This document shows, in pieces, positions 35,033-43,106 of a stretch of DNA of 64,000 nt (position 1 is the stretch's first letter; every line of letters starts with the position of its first letter). Made by a program: the position numbers and the translations under genes. The notes below the pieces were generated by a model. It saw only the letters and a list, made by a program, of their open reading frames with translations. It was not told the origin of the DNA and searched no databases. This DNA is from Shewanella sp. NIFS-20-20 (lineage in GTDB: Bacteria > Pseudomonadota > Gammaproteobacteria > Enterobacterales > Shewanellaceae): assembly GCF_019209865.1 (NCBI RefSeq), contig NZ_JAHUTT010000003.1, positions 1 to 64,000 on the forward strand, read 5' to 3'.

Positions 35033-36208
35033 TTATGGCTGGGCTAAATGGAAACGTTCGAAGGCGCGTGCGAGATCGTCAATGAGGTCGGCAGGATCTT
35101 CTAAGCCAATATGTAATCGTAGTAACGGCAATGAGGCGTCCCAATGGGTCACACTGCGGATTTTTTCAATGCCAGAGATCCATAAGATCAAACTTTCAAA
35201 ACCGCCCCAAGAGAACCCGAGTTTGAAATGTGTCATGTTGTCAATAAAAGCACTTAGGGCCTGTGGCGTTGCGGGCTTTAGTACCATCGAAAATAAGCCG
35301 TTGGCGCCACTAAAATCGCGGGCAAAAAATTCATGCCCTGGGCAAGTGGCAAATGCTGGGTGTCGAATATGATCGACCTCGGGTCGTTGCTCAAGCCAGC
35401 GGGCGACTTGTAAGGCATTATTGGCTTGCTGTGCCAGTCGCACCCCTAGAGTGCGCAGGCCTCGTGTCGCAAGATAAGCATCATCGGCGGAAACACATTG
35501 GCCAAGTAAATAACTATTGTGCTGTAATTGCCGCCAATACTTGGCGTTGGCGGTCGCGCATCCCATCATGACATCGGAGTGACCGACGATATATTTGGTG
35601 GCGGCTTGAATGGAAATATCCACCCCCATGGCAAAAGGGCGGCTATTGATGGGTGAGGCCCAAGTATTATCGAGTAGGGTGATGCAACCGTGTTGATGAG
35701 CAATATCACATATGGTGGGGACATCTTGGATTTCCATGGTAATCGACCCTGGGGACTCCAGAAACACCACTTTGGTATTGGGTTGGATAAGGGCGGCGAT
35801 GTCAGCGCCGATGAGCGGATCATAGTAAGTGGTTGTGATCCCAAACCCAGTCAGCAGTTGCTCGCACAAATCACGGGTGGGTTCGTAGACGCTATCGACC
35901 ATGAGCAGGTGATCGCCTGCACGTAAAAACGATAATAACGTGCCACTGATGGCCGCTGTGCCAGAGGGAAATAAGGCCGTGCCAGCCCCGCCTTCGAGTT
36001 CGGCAATCGCCGTTTGCAGGGCAAAATGGGTGGTGGTTCCGCGGCGGCCATAAAACATCTGACCATCACACTTACCCTTGCTGGCTTGATGCATGGCGGC
36101 CAAATCATCGAAAATAATGCTCGAGGCGCGAAAAACTGGCGGGTTTACTACCCCTTGGCTAAATTGCTTGTCACGACCCAGACTGACAATTTGAGTATTT
36201 TTTTTCAT
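35033..36208 (-). CDS. metC: cystathionine beta-lyase (Cys/Met metabolism PLP enzyme)
   Basis: A fold-type I PLP enzyme of the Cys/Met metabolism family that splits cystathionine to homocysteine, ammonia and pyruvate in methionine synthesis. The PLP lysine is in SIQAATKYIVGHSDVMMG near residue 210; FPSGTAAISGTLLSFL, LLDNTWASPI and HIGLEDPADLIDDL are also standard. At 391 residues it matches MetC; FGGFESL-type WGGFESLILW near the C-terminus favours MetC over MetB. It stands apart from other met genes. Confidence 0.9.
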   Translation of the reverse strand: MKKNTQIVSLGRDKQFSQGVVNPPVFRASSIIFDDLAAMHQASKGKCDGQMFYGRRGTTTHFALQTAIAELEGGAGTALFPSGTAAISGTLLSFLRAGDHLLMVDSVYEPTRDLCEQLLTGFGITTTYYDPLIGADIAALIQPNTKVVFLESPGSITMEIQDVPTICDIAHQHGCITLLDNTWASPINSRPFAMGVDISIQAATKYIVGHSDVMMGCATANAKYWRQLQHNSYLLGQCVSADDAYLATRGLRTLGVRLAQQANNALQVARWLEQRPEVDHIRHPAFATCPGHEFFARDFSGANGLFSMVLKPATPQALSAFIDNMTHFKLGFSWGGFESLILWISGIEKIRSVTHWDASLPLLRLHIGLEDPADLIDDLARAFERFHLAQP

Positions 36209-36283
36209 AGACTTCTATGATGATAGATTTGTTAACACTGTACCACTTGGTATGATCTTTCTACTAGCAATCAACCCCAATCC

Positions 36284-37306
36284 TCAGGTAATGGGCATTA
36301 CCCGATTACGCCCGAGATGTTTTGCTTGATAGAGTTGGCGGTCGGCCTCTTCAATTACGGCTTCAATTTTTAGTTTCGTTTGCCATTGACTCACACCGAA
36401 AGAGGCGGTGATTGCATCGACCTTAGCGCCTTTACGCCGATCTTTAATCACTAACTTCTCAAGTGAACGCCGCATGGTTTCTGCCTGATGTCGTGCTAGC
36501 GCCAAGTTGGATTTAGCAACAATAATAATAAATTCTTCGCCACCAAAACGGTACACTTTGGCGCCATCACGACACTGCTCTTGTAAACGCTTGCCGACGG
36601 ACTTTAATACGGCATCACCTAATTGATGGCCAAAGGTGTCGTTGAATTGTTTAAAGTGATCGATATCTGCCATGATGATACATAGCCCTTCGGGCGACTG
36701 TTCGAATAACCCTTTGATATCCATATCAAAAGCGCGCCGATTTAAGCAGCCGGTTAAGGCATCATGCAACATATCGGCTTCACTTTGCGCAAGCTTGGCC
36801 CTTAATTCAGAGATTTCCGATTGGGCCTTGGTAAGTTGCTTGGTAAAGTAGCCAGTATTTTGGCGAATGCTATCAGACTCACTGACCAGCGACTTCACTA
36901 AAGAAAGCACTTGTTCAAGTGACATACCTTCTTGTTCAATCATATTTAATTTAGTGAATTGATTGTCTATTTGATTTTGGAACTTGACGGCATCCTTGTT
37001 GGTATCTTGTAGTGAAGCCAATAACTCAATACTCATGGCTTCAAGATTTTGGCGCATAGAGCGCACATCCAGCTCCACGGGATCGGCAACGTATTGACGA
37101 TAGAGCAATTCACCGGTTACCGACGGACAGGTTTGGTAATCCGCGATGACTTGATCAAGCTCACGGTTCAGTTCGGGTTGCTGCTCTGCAACGTAGGCAT
37201 ACCATAACGCATAGTTGGTTGGTGTGGTTGGAATTTGATGTTTCATCATTAAAGGCACGGCTTTCCGGAGGTGATTGGCCGCCGTTTGTAATAATGCATC
37301 TGACAT
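36284..37306 (-). CDS. diguanylate cyclase (GGDEF protein)
   Basis: A cytoplasmic enzyme that makes cyclic di-GMP from two GTP. The GGDEF domain (about residues 175-338) has an intact active site RFGGEEF and the upstream DALTGCLNRRAF and ADIDHFKQFNDTFGH. The product-inhibition I-site reads RDGA where RxxD is expected, five residues before GGEEF, so feedback inhibition is probably lost. The N-terminal 170 residues are helical with coiled-coil character (KQLTKAQSEISELRAKLAQSE, split by one) and no membrane helix. AAGGA precedes the ATG. Confidence 0.92.
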   Translation of the reverse strand: MSDALLQTAANHLRKAVPLMMKHQIPTTPTNYALWYAYVAEQQPELNRELDQVIADYQTCPSVTGELLYRQYVADPVELDVRSMRQNLEAMSIELLASLQDTNKDAVKFQNQIDNQFTKLNMIEQEGMSLEQVLSLVKSLVSESDSIRQNTGYFTKQLTKAQSEISELRAKLAQSEADMLHDALTGCLNRRAFDMDIKGLFEQSPEGLCIIMADIDHFKQFNDTFGHQLGDAVLKSVGKRLQEQCRDGAKVYRFGGEEFIIIVAKSNLALARHQAETMRRSLEKLVIKDRRKGAKVDAITASFGVSQWQTKLKIEAVIEEADRQLYQAKHLGRNRVMPIT

Positions 37307-37360
37307 ACGCTATCCTTGCTGAAATTTATGTTTCGCTGTCGCGAGCCGGCCTGAACAAAA

Positions 37361-38230
37361 TTAGAATTTATAACTCACTGATATCATAGGACCAATAAAC
37401 TGGTAGTGGATAGCATAATCAGCGATTTTAATGTCGGTTTTTCCGAGATTTTGACCAATGTCGGCGCTGACTTTGTAGTAGTTATAGCCTAAGTTTATCT
37501 GCCAATCTTCGTTAATATCTGAACTCACTGCCAACAATACATCATAAAGTGAACCTTGAAGATCATCAAACTTGATATAAAAGTATTGAGCGTGGGCTTT
37601 AAAGGTCCAACCGGGATAAAACTCATAATCACCGTAAACCCCAACATCGGGTAAGGGGGCGGTGATATTTTCATCAAGATAGCGTGGAATGGTTTGAATG
37701 TTACATTGGCCGCCAGTCGTGCGATTGAGGCAAGCACCAATTTGGCCTTGTAAGCCAGTCTTGATCATCATGGTGTGCAGGCCGACAGACACCCCTAGAT
37801 CGTAATGATCACTTTGCAAAATAGAGTAACTATAGCCAAGGCGCAGGATATCAATATTGAGCTCAGTTTCTAGTTTAACGCCAGCTTGTACGGTATAGAT
37901 ATTATCGTTTAATGATAATTCAAATGGGGTCGTGATGGCTTCATTGGTGGCAGAGCGGTGCAGCCTTTCCCACTCAATAAACAGCTGATGACGTTCGTTG
38001 AAATGATACTCGAGCTCAATGAAGGGCAAAAATTGATTTTTCGCGAGCTTTAAATCAGATTCTAAGTCGAGGGTAAAAGGATTATTGGTAAGCGGGCTAG
38101 TAACTTGTAAATCAGTATCAGAACGGGCATAAAAACCGCCAAAATTCAATTGCCAGTCATCTTCAGCGTGTGAATCAAGTGCCATTAAAAACAATAGTCC
38201 AGCGACTATTTGCCAAATTTTCCCTGTCAT
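37361..38230 (-). CDS. uncharacterised outer-membrane beta-barrel protein
   Basis: A 289-residue exported protein with alternating hydrophobic strands, many aromatic residues and a C-terminal Phe (SVSYKF), the signs of an outer-membrane barrel. Signal peptide MTGKIWQIVAGLLFLMALDSHA (cut by family rule after SHA). The start at 38230 gives this clean signal; an ATG at 38245 and TTG at 38254 are also in frame. One cysteine pair (CLNRTTGGQC, about residue 175) may form a loop disulfide. I do not recognise its family. It lies 54 bp upstream of the diguanylate cyclase gene on the same strand, so the two may be co-transcribed. Confidence 0.75.
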   Translation of the reverse strand: MTGKIWQIVAGLLFLMALDSHAEDDWQLNFGGFYARSDTDLQVTSPLTNNPFTLDLESDLKLAKNQFLPFIELEYHFNERHQLFIEWERLHRSATNEAITTPFELSLNDNIYTVQAGVKLETELNIDILRLGYSYSILQSDHYDLGVSVGLHTMMIKTGLQGQIGACLNRTTGGQCNIQTIPRYLDENITAPLPDVGVYGDYEFYPGWTFKAHAQYFYIKFDDLQGSLYDVLLAVSSDINEDWQINLGYNYYKVSADIGQNLGKTDIKIADYAIHYQFIGPMISVSYKF

Positions 38231-38316
38231 TATGACATCATCCATGTAAGTCAATTAAATTAGCGCGATATTGGATAAGTGTAACAGAAGATGATGAAAG
38301 GTGAGAAATTTGTGAT

Positions 38317-38341
38317 TAAAATGGCCCGAGGATCGGGCCAT
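38317..38341 (-). terminator. Terminator of the rimK-like gene
   Basis: The stem ATGGCCCGA/TCGGGCCAT (38321-38329 with 38333-38341) with a 3-nt loop is followed on the minus strand by TTTT. Confidence 0.8.
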
Positions 38342-38354
38342 ATCATTGGCTGGT

Positions 38355-39338
38355 TTATTCAGCCGTGTGAATATGCTTCTTTTTCAACTTCAACGGTGGC
38401 TCAACATGGGTTGGGCTACTTGGCTCGTTTTTGTTGAACATGCCTAAACGGATGCGGATAAAGTGCATAATTTGAGTGGCAATATCAACATCGAGACAGG
38501 ACTCAAGCCCTTCAAAACCTGGCGATGAGTTTGCTTCACAAATTTTGTAATGACCATTGTCGAACAACAAGTCAATCCCAGCGACATCGAGATCTAAGAT
38601 ATTTGCTGTTTGAGTGGCTAACCATTCAATTTCAGGCGTCACTTCAAACGGGCTAGCAGACCCGCCGGCACTCACATTGGCCTTGAAGCTATCTTCTTGT
38701 CCACGACGTTCATAGCAACCAACGACTCGGCCACCAATGGTGAACACGCGTAAATCGCGACCATGGCTGTTAGCGATAAATTGCTGCAAAATAATGTTAG
38801 CGTTTTTGTTTGTCGCCTCTATTAATTGCATTAAATCATCAAACTCACGGGCCTTATGGGATAAAAACACACCGCTGCCTTGTGAGCCAGAGAGGGTTTT
38901 GATCACCACAGGGAAACCTAAATGACGTTCAACTAAGTCGATATCGACCGGGAACTTCACTAACATGGTTTTCGGTGTTGGCAAATTCTTCTCGGCTAAC
39001 AGTTGCTGAGAGAATAATTTATCCTTCACCGTTTCGATCGCTGTTGAAGAGTTTAAGCAGTAAACACCTAAACGCTCTAGGTGGCGAATGATCGCCAACG
39101 CAAAATATGTTGTACCTGATCCCATCCGCGGAATAATGAAATCGGGCAACTCAACTGGTTGCCCGTTCAACAAGATACTCTTGTTGTCTTCCCTGGTGAC
39201 CGTCAGGTCGAATTCTTCTGGGGCAAAAACTTCTAACTGAATATTATCGGCTTTTGCTGCCTCGAGGAGACGGTTGATCTCATATAATTCAGGTTTCAGC
39301 AGCGTCGCAGTTTCTTTGTATAAAATCCAACCACGCAT
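38355..39338 (-). CDS. rimK: RimK-family alpha-L-glutamate ligase
   Basis: An ATP-grasp ligase that adds glutamate residues to a protein or peptide acceptor; E. coli RimK modifies ribosomal protein S6. ATP-grasp motifs are VVIKTLSGSQGSGVFL near residue 140, LQQFIANSHGRDLRVF near 185 and the metal site FEVTPEIE...ICEANSSPGFEGLE near 270-290. The frame opens at 39374, but MRGWILYKE at 39338 is favoured because AAGG lies 10 nt before it, giving 327 residues. The acceptor is not known; the partner gene rimB is not here. Confidence 0.88.
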   Translation of the reverse strand: MRGWILYKETATLLKPELYEINRLLEAAKADNIQLEVFAPEEFDLTVTREDNKSILLNGQPVELPDFIIPRMGSGTTYFALAIIRHLERLGVYCLNSSTAIETVKDKLFSQQLLAEKNLPTPKTMLVKFPVDIDLVERHLGFPVVIKTLSGSQGSGVFLSHKAREFDDLMQLIEATNKNANIILQQFIANSHGRDLRVFTIGGRVVGCYERRGQEDSFKANVSAGGSASPFEVTPEIEWLATQTANILDLDVAGIDLLFDNGHYKICEANSSPGFEGLESCLDVDIATQIMHFIRIRLGMFNKNEPSSPTHVEPPLKLKKKHIHTAE

Positions 39339-39462
39339 TATTCGCAAACCTTCATTTTCATTGTTAATCCTCACGCTCTCTGAATTAGAGAGCTACTGGG
39401 TCATACTGGAACTCAGAGTTACACTGCTGAGTGTGGTGCCATGTATCCCCCAGTGATGGAGG

Positions 39463-39801
39463 TTACAATACGGCGTAAAAGGGTTTTCCCTGTGCAAGTT
39501 TACAATACTTAGACCAAATGCGCTCATATAAACTTGTGGGAAGGGCATTTCCTTGCGCTACATCAACAAAATTTTGCTCTTCTTCATTGCATGGCAGACG
39601 TTTACCTTGGGCTAACTCTGCCATGGCATGGCCAAAAGCAACCAATATCTCAGCTTCTTTCTGAGTGAAATCACCGCAACGGTGAAACCCTTTTGGGAAA
39701 TGGATATCATCGAAAAATCGTTTGTGGCTCGCAAAACTAATGTTCTCAGGTGTTTGAGAGTATTGAATAATTTGCGGTTGCTGAGAAGATTGACTTGGCA
39801 T
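39463..39801 (-). CDS. maoP: MaoP-like DUF413 protein
   Basis: A 112-residue DUF413 protein like E. coli MaoP (YifE), which with the site maoS organises the Ori macrodomain of the chromosome. Family pattern: FASHKRFFDDIHFPKGFHRCGDFT then EAEILVAFGHAMAELAQGKR and ERIWSKYCKLAQGKPFYAVL. As in E. coli, it is divergent from the hdfR gene. AAGGA precedes the ATG. Confidence 0.88.
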   Translation of the reverse strand: MPSQSSQQPQIIQYSQTPENISFASHKRFFDDIHFPKGFHRCGDFTQKEAEILVAFGHAMAELAQGKRLPCNEEEQNFVDVAQGNALPTSLYERIWSKYCKLAQGKPFYAVL

Positions 39802-39919
39802 CGTGTTTTCCTTAACCGTATTCCAATATAATTATCAACAAAGATTTTCAAGCGCAGTATTGGCGAGTATTATTGTTTTTGAAATCAAAATATTTTGGCG
39901 CTATCGGTGAAGAATTTTT
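39802..39919. promoter_or_regulatory. maoP-hdfR divergent control region
   Basis: 118 bp between divergent starts, AT-rich. In E. coli the equivalent region holds the maoS site used by MaoP. A GATTTT and TGAAATCAAAATATTTTGGC element is visible, but I cannot identify maoS from memory. Confidence 0.4.
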
Positions 39920-40765
39920 ATGGATACAGATTTATTAAAGACTTTCTTGGAAGTTTCAAGAACGCGACACTTTGGAAAAGCAGCCGATAACCTCTATCTG
40001 ACCCGAAGTGCCGTGAGTTTTCGGGTCAAGCAACTAGAAAGTTTATTGGGGGTCGCCTTGTTTGAGCGGCAGAGAAATAACATTCACCCGACCTATGCCG
40101 GTGAGAGAATGTTAGTTCATGCTGAAGCGGTGCTCACCGCTTGGGAACGAGCCAAACAAGATGTGTCCTTAAGTGAACAACACAGTATTCAGCTTGCCAT
40201 AGGTACTGGGCCAAATATTTGGGAGACGTTCTTAAAGCGTCGTATGCAACGTCTCTACCAAGGTGTTGAAGGGGTGGCATTGCGAACCGATGAAAAGCCT
40301 AACGCGGTTGTGGCAAGGCAGCTGTTAGATAAAACGCTCGATATTAGCATTACCTTAGATCCACCGCAGCTCGATGAGCTAGAGCAAGTGGCGATAGGTC
40401 AGTTAAGTCTAGTGCTGGTGAGCTCGCAAGCTGAGACTGATGTGGAGTCCATGGCTAATTTAGCTTATGTGAAAGTCGATTGGGGCACGGCATTTAATAG
40501 TTGGCATGCGCAGCACTATAGTTTTTTGCCGGTGCCAATGCTACAGACAAGCTCTGCTGATATGGCGCTCAATTACCTGTTGGCGCAAACCAGTATGGCA
40601 TTTTTACCCTTGGATTTAGTCGAGCCATATCTTGCGGCGGGACAATTGCATGTAGTCCGTGGGGCGAGTGGCTTACAGCGGAATGTCTACCTAACCTATT
40701 GGCCGCAATCATCCAAAAGTAATGAAATCTCTGCCGCCATAGATTTACTATCGAGCGTGAGTTAG
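39920..40765 (+). CDS. hdfR: LysR-family regulator HdfR
   Basis: A 281-residue LysR regulator whose N-terminus MDTDLLKTFLEVSRTRHFGKAADNLYLTRSAVSFRVKQLE (in two parts) is very close to E. coli HdfR, which represses flhDC and affects other genes. The divergent maoP next door is the same as in E. coli, which supports the name. Its stop overlaps that of convergent dgkA by four bases. The target genes here are unknown. Confidence 0.87.
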   Translation: MDTDLLKTFLEVSRTRHFGKAADNLYLTRSAVSFRVKQLESLLGVALFERQRNNIHPTYAGERMLVHAEAVLTAWERAKQDVSLSEQHSIQLAIGTGPNIWETFLKRRMQRLYQGVEGVALRTDEKPNAVVARQLLDKTLDISITLDPPQLDELEQVAIGQLSLVLVSSQAETDVESMANLAYVKVDWGTAFNSWHAQHYSFLPVPMLQTSSADMALNYLLAQTSMAFLPLDLVEPYLAAGQLHVVRGASGLQRNVYLTYWPQSSKSNEISAAIDLLSSVS

Positions 40766-41136
40766 CGAGTGAAATAGTCAATCAGTACCAAAGCCCAAGT
40801 GGTGCCGCATAAGGCTAAACTCATAAACACGGCGGCCGATGCAATATCTTTGGCGCGACCACTGAGAGGGTGGATCTCATCACTAATGCGATCCACAACG
40901 GCCTCAATTGCTGAATTTAATAATTCGGTGATCAACACGATAAATACGCTTGCCACTAGCGCTAACTTGGCGATTAATTCAACCGGTAACAGTAGGGCAA
41001 TAGGCAGCATAATACAGGCCAATACGGCCTCTTGACGAAACGCGGCCTCATGTTGCCAAGCTGCTTTTAATCCCTGCCATGAAAATCCGGTGGCTCTGAT
41101 AACACGTTTTATTCCATGGTTATTTATTGGTTTCAT
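40762..41136 (-). CDS. dgkA: diacylglycerol kinase
   Basis: A small inner-membrane enzyme (124 residues) that rephosphorylates diacylglycerol to phosphatidate. Three membrane helices follow an N-terminal amphipathic part. The family motif AFRQEAVLACIMLP and the catalytic/ATP region ITELLNSAIEAVVDRISDEIHPLSGRAKDIASAAVF are clear (residues about 65-110). Confidence 0.95.
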   Translation of the reverse strand: MKPINNHGIKRVIRATGFSWQGLKAAWQHEAAFRQEAVLACIMLPIALLLPVELIAKLALVASVFIVLITELLNSAIEAVVDRISDEIHPLSGRAKDIASAAVFMSLALCGTTWALVLIDYFTR

Positions 41137-41237
41137 TAGTAACTTTAACCCGTTGGATCCTAAAGGTGCGAATTATATCAGTTAGTATTTTTCACGTTAA
41201 GCAAGTTTAAACAATACTTAACTGTGAGGAGTACATC

Positions 41238-42065
41238 ATGAAAAATCTAATCAAGCTAGTGCTGGTTCTTTGTTGCTTTTGTGCGAATACAGAACCTATG
41301 TCTCAATTGCAGTTAGCAGGTTCTGCCTATAAAAACGTGGATATCCGGCTGTACCTTGTGAGCGAAAAACTCGATGGCGTCCGTGGCTATTGGGATGGTC
41401 AGCAGATGTGGTCAAAGCAGGGCCATATGATTAATCTGCCCGCGGAATTCACGGCGGGCTTTCCTAATATTGTATTAGATGGTGAGCTCTGGGCTGGCCG
41501 AGGCCAGTTTGAACAGGTGTTATCCATTGTGTTGAGTCAACAACCTAGCATGGAGCAACTGACACACTTAAGGTATATGGTGTTTGATACCCCGGCACTC
41601 CAAGTTCCCTTTTCAGAGCGTTACCACTGGGCCCAGCAATACTTGGTGGGTTTAACCCCGAACTTACAGTTGGTTGAACAAGTTAGACTGGACTCTCACG
41701 CCGAGTTACAACAACATCTGTCAGCGGTGATGGCCAAGGGCGGCGAGGGGTTAATGTTGCATCTAGCCAGTGCATTATATTCTCCAGGCAATAGGGACGT
41801 CTTGATTAAGGTGAAGCCATATATGGATGCTGAAGCTACCGTCATAGGCTATGTTGCTGGCAAAGGGGCATTCACTGGAAAAATGGGGTCAATTAAAGTG
41901 CGAACTCCTGAAGGACTTGAGTTTGCCATTGGCACTGGATTTAGTTTAGATGAACGCGTAAATCCGCCGCCAATAGGATCAATTATTACTTACCGTTATC
42001 AAGGGGTTACAGCAAAGGGTGTTCCTAGGTTTGCCAGTTTTATCCGCATGAAATCAAGCATATGA
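41238..42065 (+). CDS. ligE: periplasmic ATP-dependent DNA ligase, LigE type
   Basis: A minimal ATP-dependent DNA ligase (275 residues). The nucleotidyltransferase motif I is SEKLDGVRGYW, with Lys44 as the AMP-bonding residue; motif IV is GGEGLMLH, motif V is LIKVKPY, and a small OB domain follows. It has no other domains. An N-terminal signal segment (MKNLIKLVLVLCCFCANTEP) points to the periplasm. LigE enzymes of competent bacteria are linked to DNA uptake. GAGGAG precedes the ATG. It is separate from competence genes in this window. Confidence 0.92.
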   Translation: MKNLIKLVLVLCCFCANTEPMSQLQLAGSAYKNVDIRLYLVSEKLDGVRGYWDGQQMWSKQGHMINLPAEFTAGFPNIVLDGELWAGRGQFEQVLSIVLSQQPSMEQLTHLRYMVFDTPALQVPFSERYHWAQQYLVGLTPNLQLVEQVRLDSHAELQQHLSAVMAKGGEGLMLHLASALYSPGNRDVLIKVKPYMDAEATVIGYVAGKGAFTGKMGSIKVRTPEGLEFAIGTGFSLDERVNPPPIGSIITYRYQGVTAKGVPRFASFIRMKSSI

Positions 42066-42068
42066 GTT

Positions 42069-42091
42069 CAGGGCCTGCCATGCAGGCCCTG
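42069..42091. terminator. Two-way hairpin between ligE and ylqF
   Basis: The 9-bp stem CAGGGCCTG/CAGGCCCTG (42069-42077 with 42083-42091) lies in the 32-bp gap between convergent genes. T-runs are weak. Confidence 0.6.
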
Positions 42092-42097
42092 ATAGGA

Positions 42098-43042
42098 TTA
42101 ATCGTTGTGTCTGACACCCGAGCGTTTGCGCTTTTCAGCTTCCAATTGCTCTTGGCGAAGCGCTTCTTTTTCTGCCAGCATACGCTCAACTTCTGCTTGC
42201 TCGGCAATGGCCATCGCAGGGGTTTCTAAGGTCAATAAGCCAATTTTACCGCTGCGATATTCATGCAGTAATAGCTCGGAGACCTTATGCAGATCAATGT
42301 AACCACCAGGACGTCTGGCACCACGGTTAATACCGATAGCTTCAAGTAACGGTAATTCCTCTAAATCTAGGTCCTTAAGCTTATATCTAAGCTGTAACTC
42401 CGCCGGATAGGCATCACGTAGATAGCCTACGGCAAACATGGCAACGTCTTCATATTCCATGGCCGTGTCTTTAATCGCACCGGTAATTGCAAGACGATAA
42501 CTCGACGCAACATTATCTACTTTTGGCCATAAGATCCCTGGGGTGTCGTTGAGGACGATACCGTTGCGCAAATTAATGCGTTGTTGGGATTTGGTCACCG
42601 CGGGTTCATTGCCAGTTTTAGCAATAACACGCCCAGCTAATGTGTTGATAATAGTAGATTTACCGACATTTGGTATGCCCATAATCATGGTGCGAATATC
42701 TTTTTCGGTATCAGCACGATGCGGCACTAACTTACGACATAACTCAGGGATAATGCGCTTTATTTGAGCCGGTTGTAAGGTGGTGACGGCCATCGCCTTT
42801 ACCCCTTGCTCTTGCTCCAAATGGCTGATCCATTGCTCTGTAATGGCAGGATCAGCTAAATCGCTCTTATTGAGTAATTTTATACAAGGTCTGTCGCCAC
42901 GAAGTTGTTTAACTAGCGGGTTTTCACTGCTGAAGGGAATTCTAGCATCAAGAACTTCGATCACTAAATCGACGGTAGGCATGGCTTCGGCAATTTCTTT
43001 GCGTGCCTTGTGCATATGTCCAGGGAACCATTGGATCGCCAT
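42098..43042 (-). CDS. ylqF: circularly permuted ribosome-biogenesis GTPase YlqF/RbgA
   Basis: A GTPase with permuted G motifs: G4 (LLNKSDLAD, about residue 57) comes before G1 (GIPNVGKSTIINTL, about 125) and G3 (NDTPGIL, about 170). RbgA acts in late 50S subunit assembly in Bacillus; the proteobacterial protein is presumed similar. Start MAIQWFPGHMHKARKEI is the family opening. Length is 314 residues, ending in a basic tail. Confidence 0.92.
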   Translation of the reverse strand: MAIQWFPGHMHKARKEIAEAMPTVDLVIEVLDARIPFSSENPLVKQLRGDRPCIKLLNKSDLADPAITEQWISHLEQEQGVKAMAVTTLQPAQIKRIIPELCRKLVPHRADTEKDIRTMIMGIPNVGKSTIINTLAGRVIAKTGNEPAVTKSQQRINLRNGIVLNDTPGILWPKVDNVASSYRLAITGAIKDTAMEYEDVAMFAVGYLRDAYPAELQLRYKLKDLDLEELPLLEAIGINRGARRPGGYIDLHKVSELLLHEYRSGKIGLLTLETPAMAIAEQAEVERMLAEKEALRQEQLEAEKRKRSGVRHND

Positions 43043-43106
43043 AAGCGCTAAATATCCTGAATTGAAAAATAATCGCGCTATTTTACCTTGTTATTGATCA
43101 AATTGC

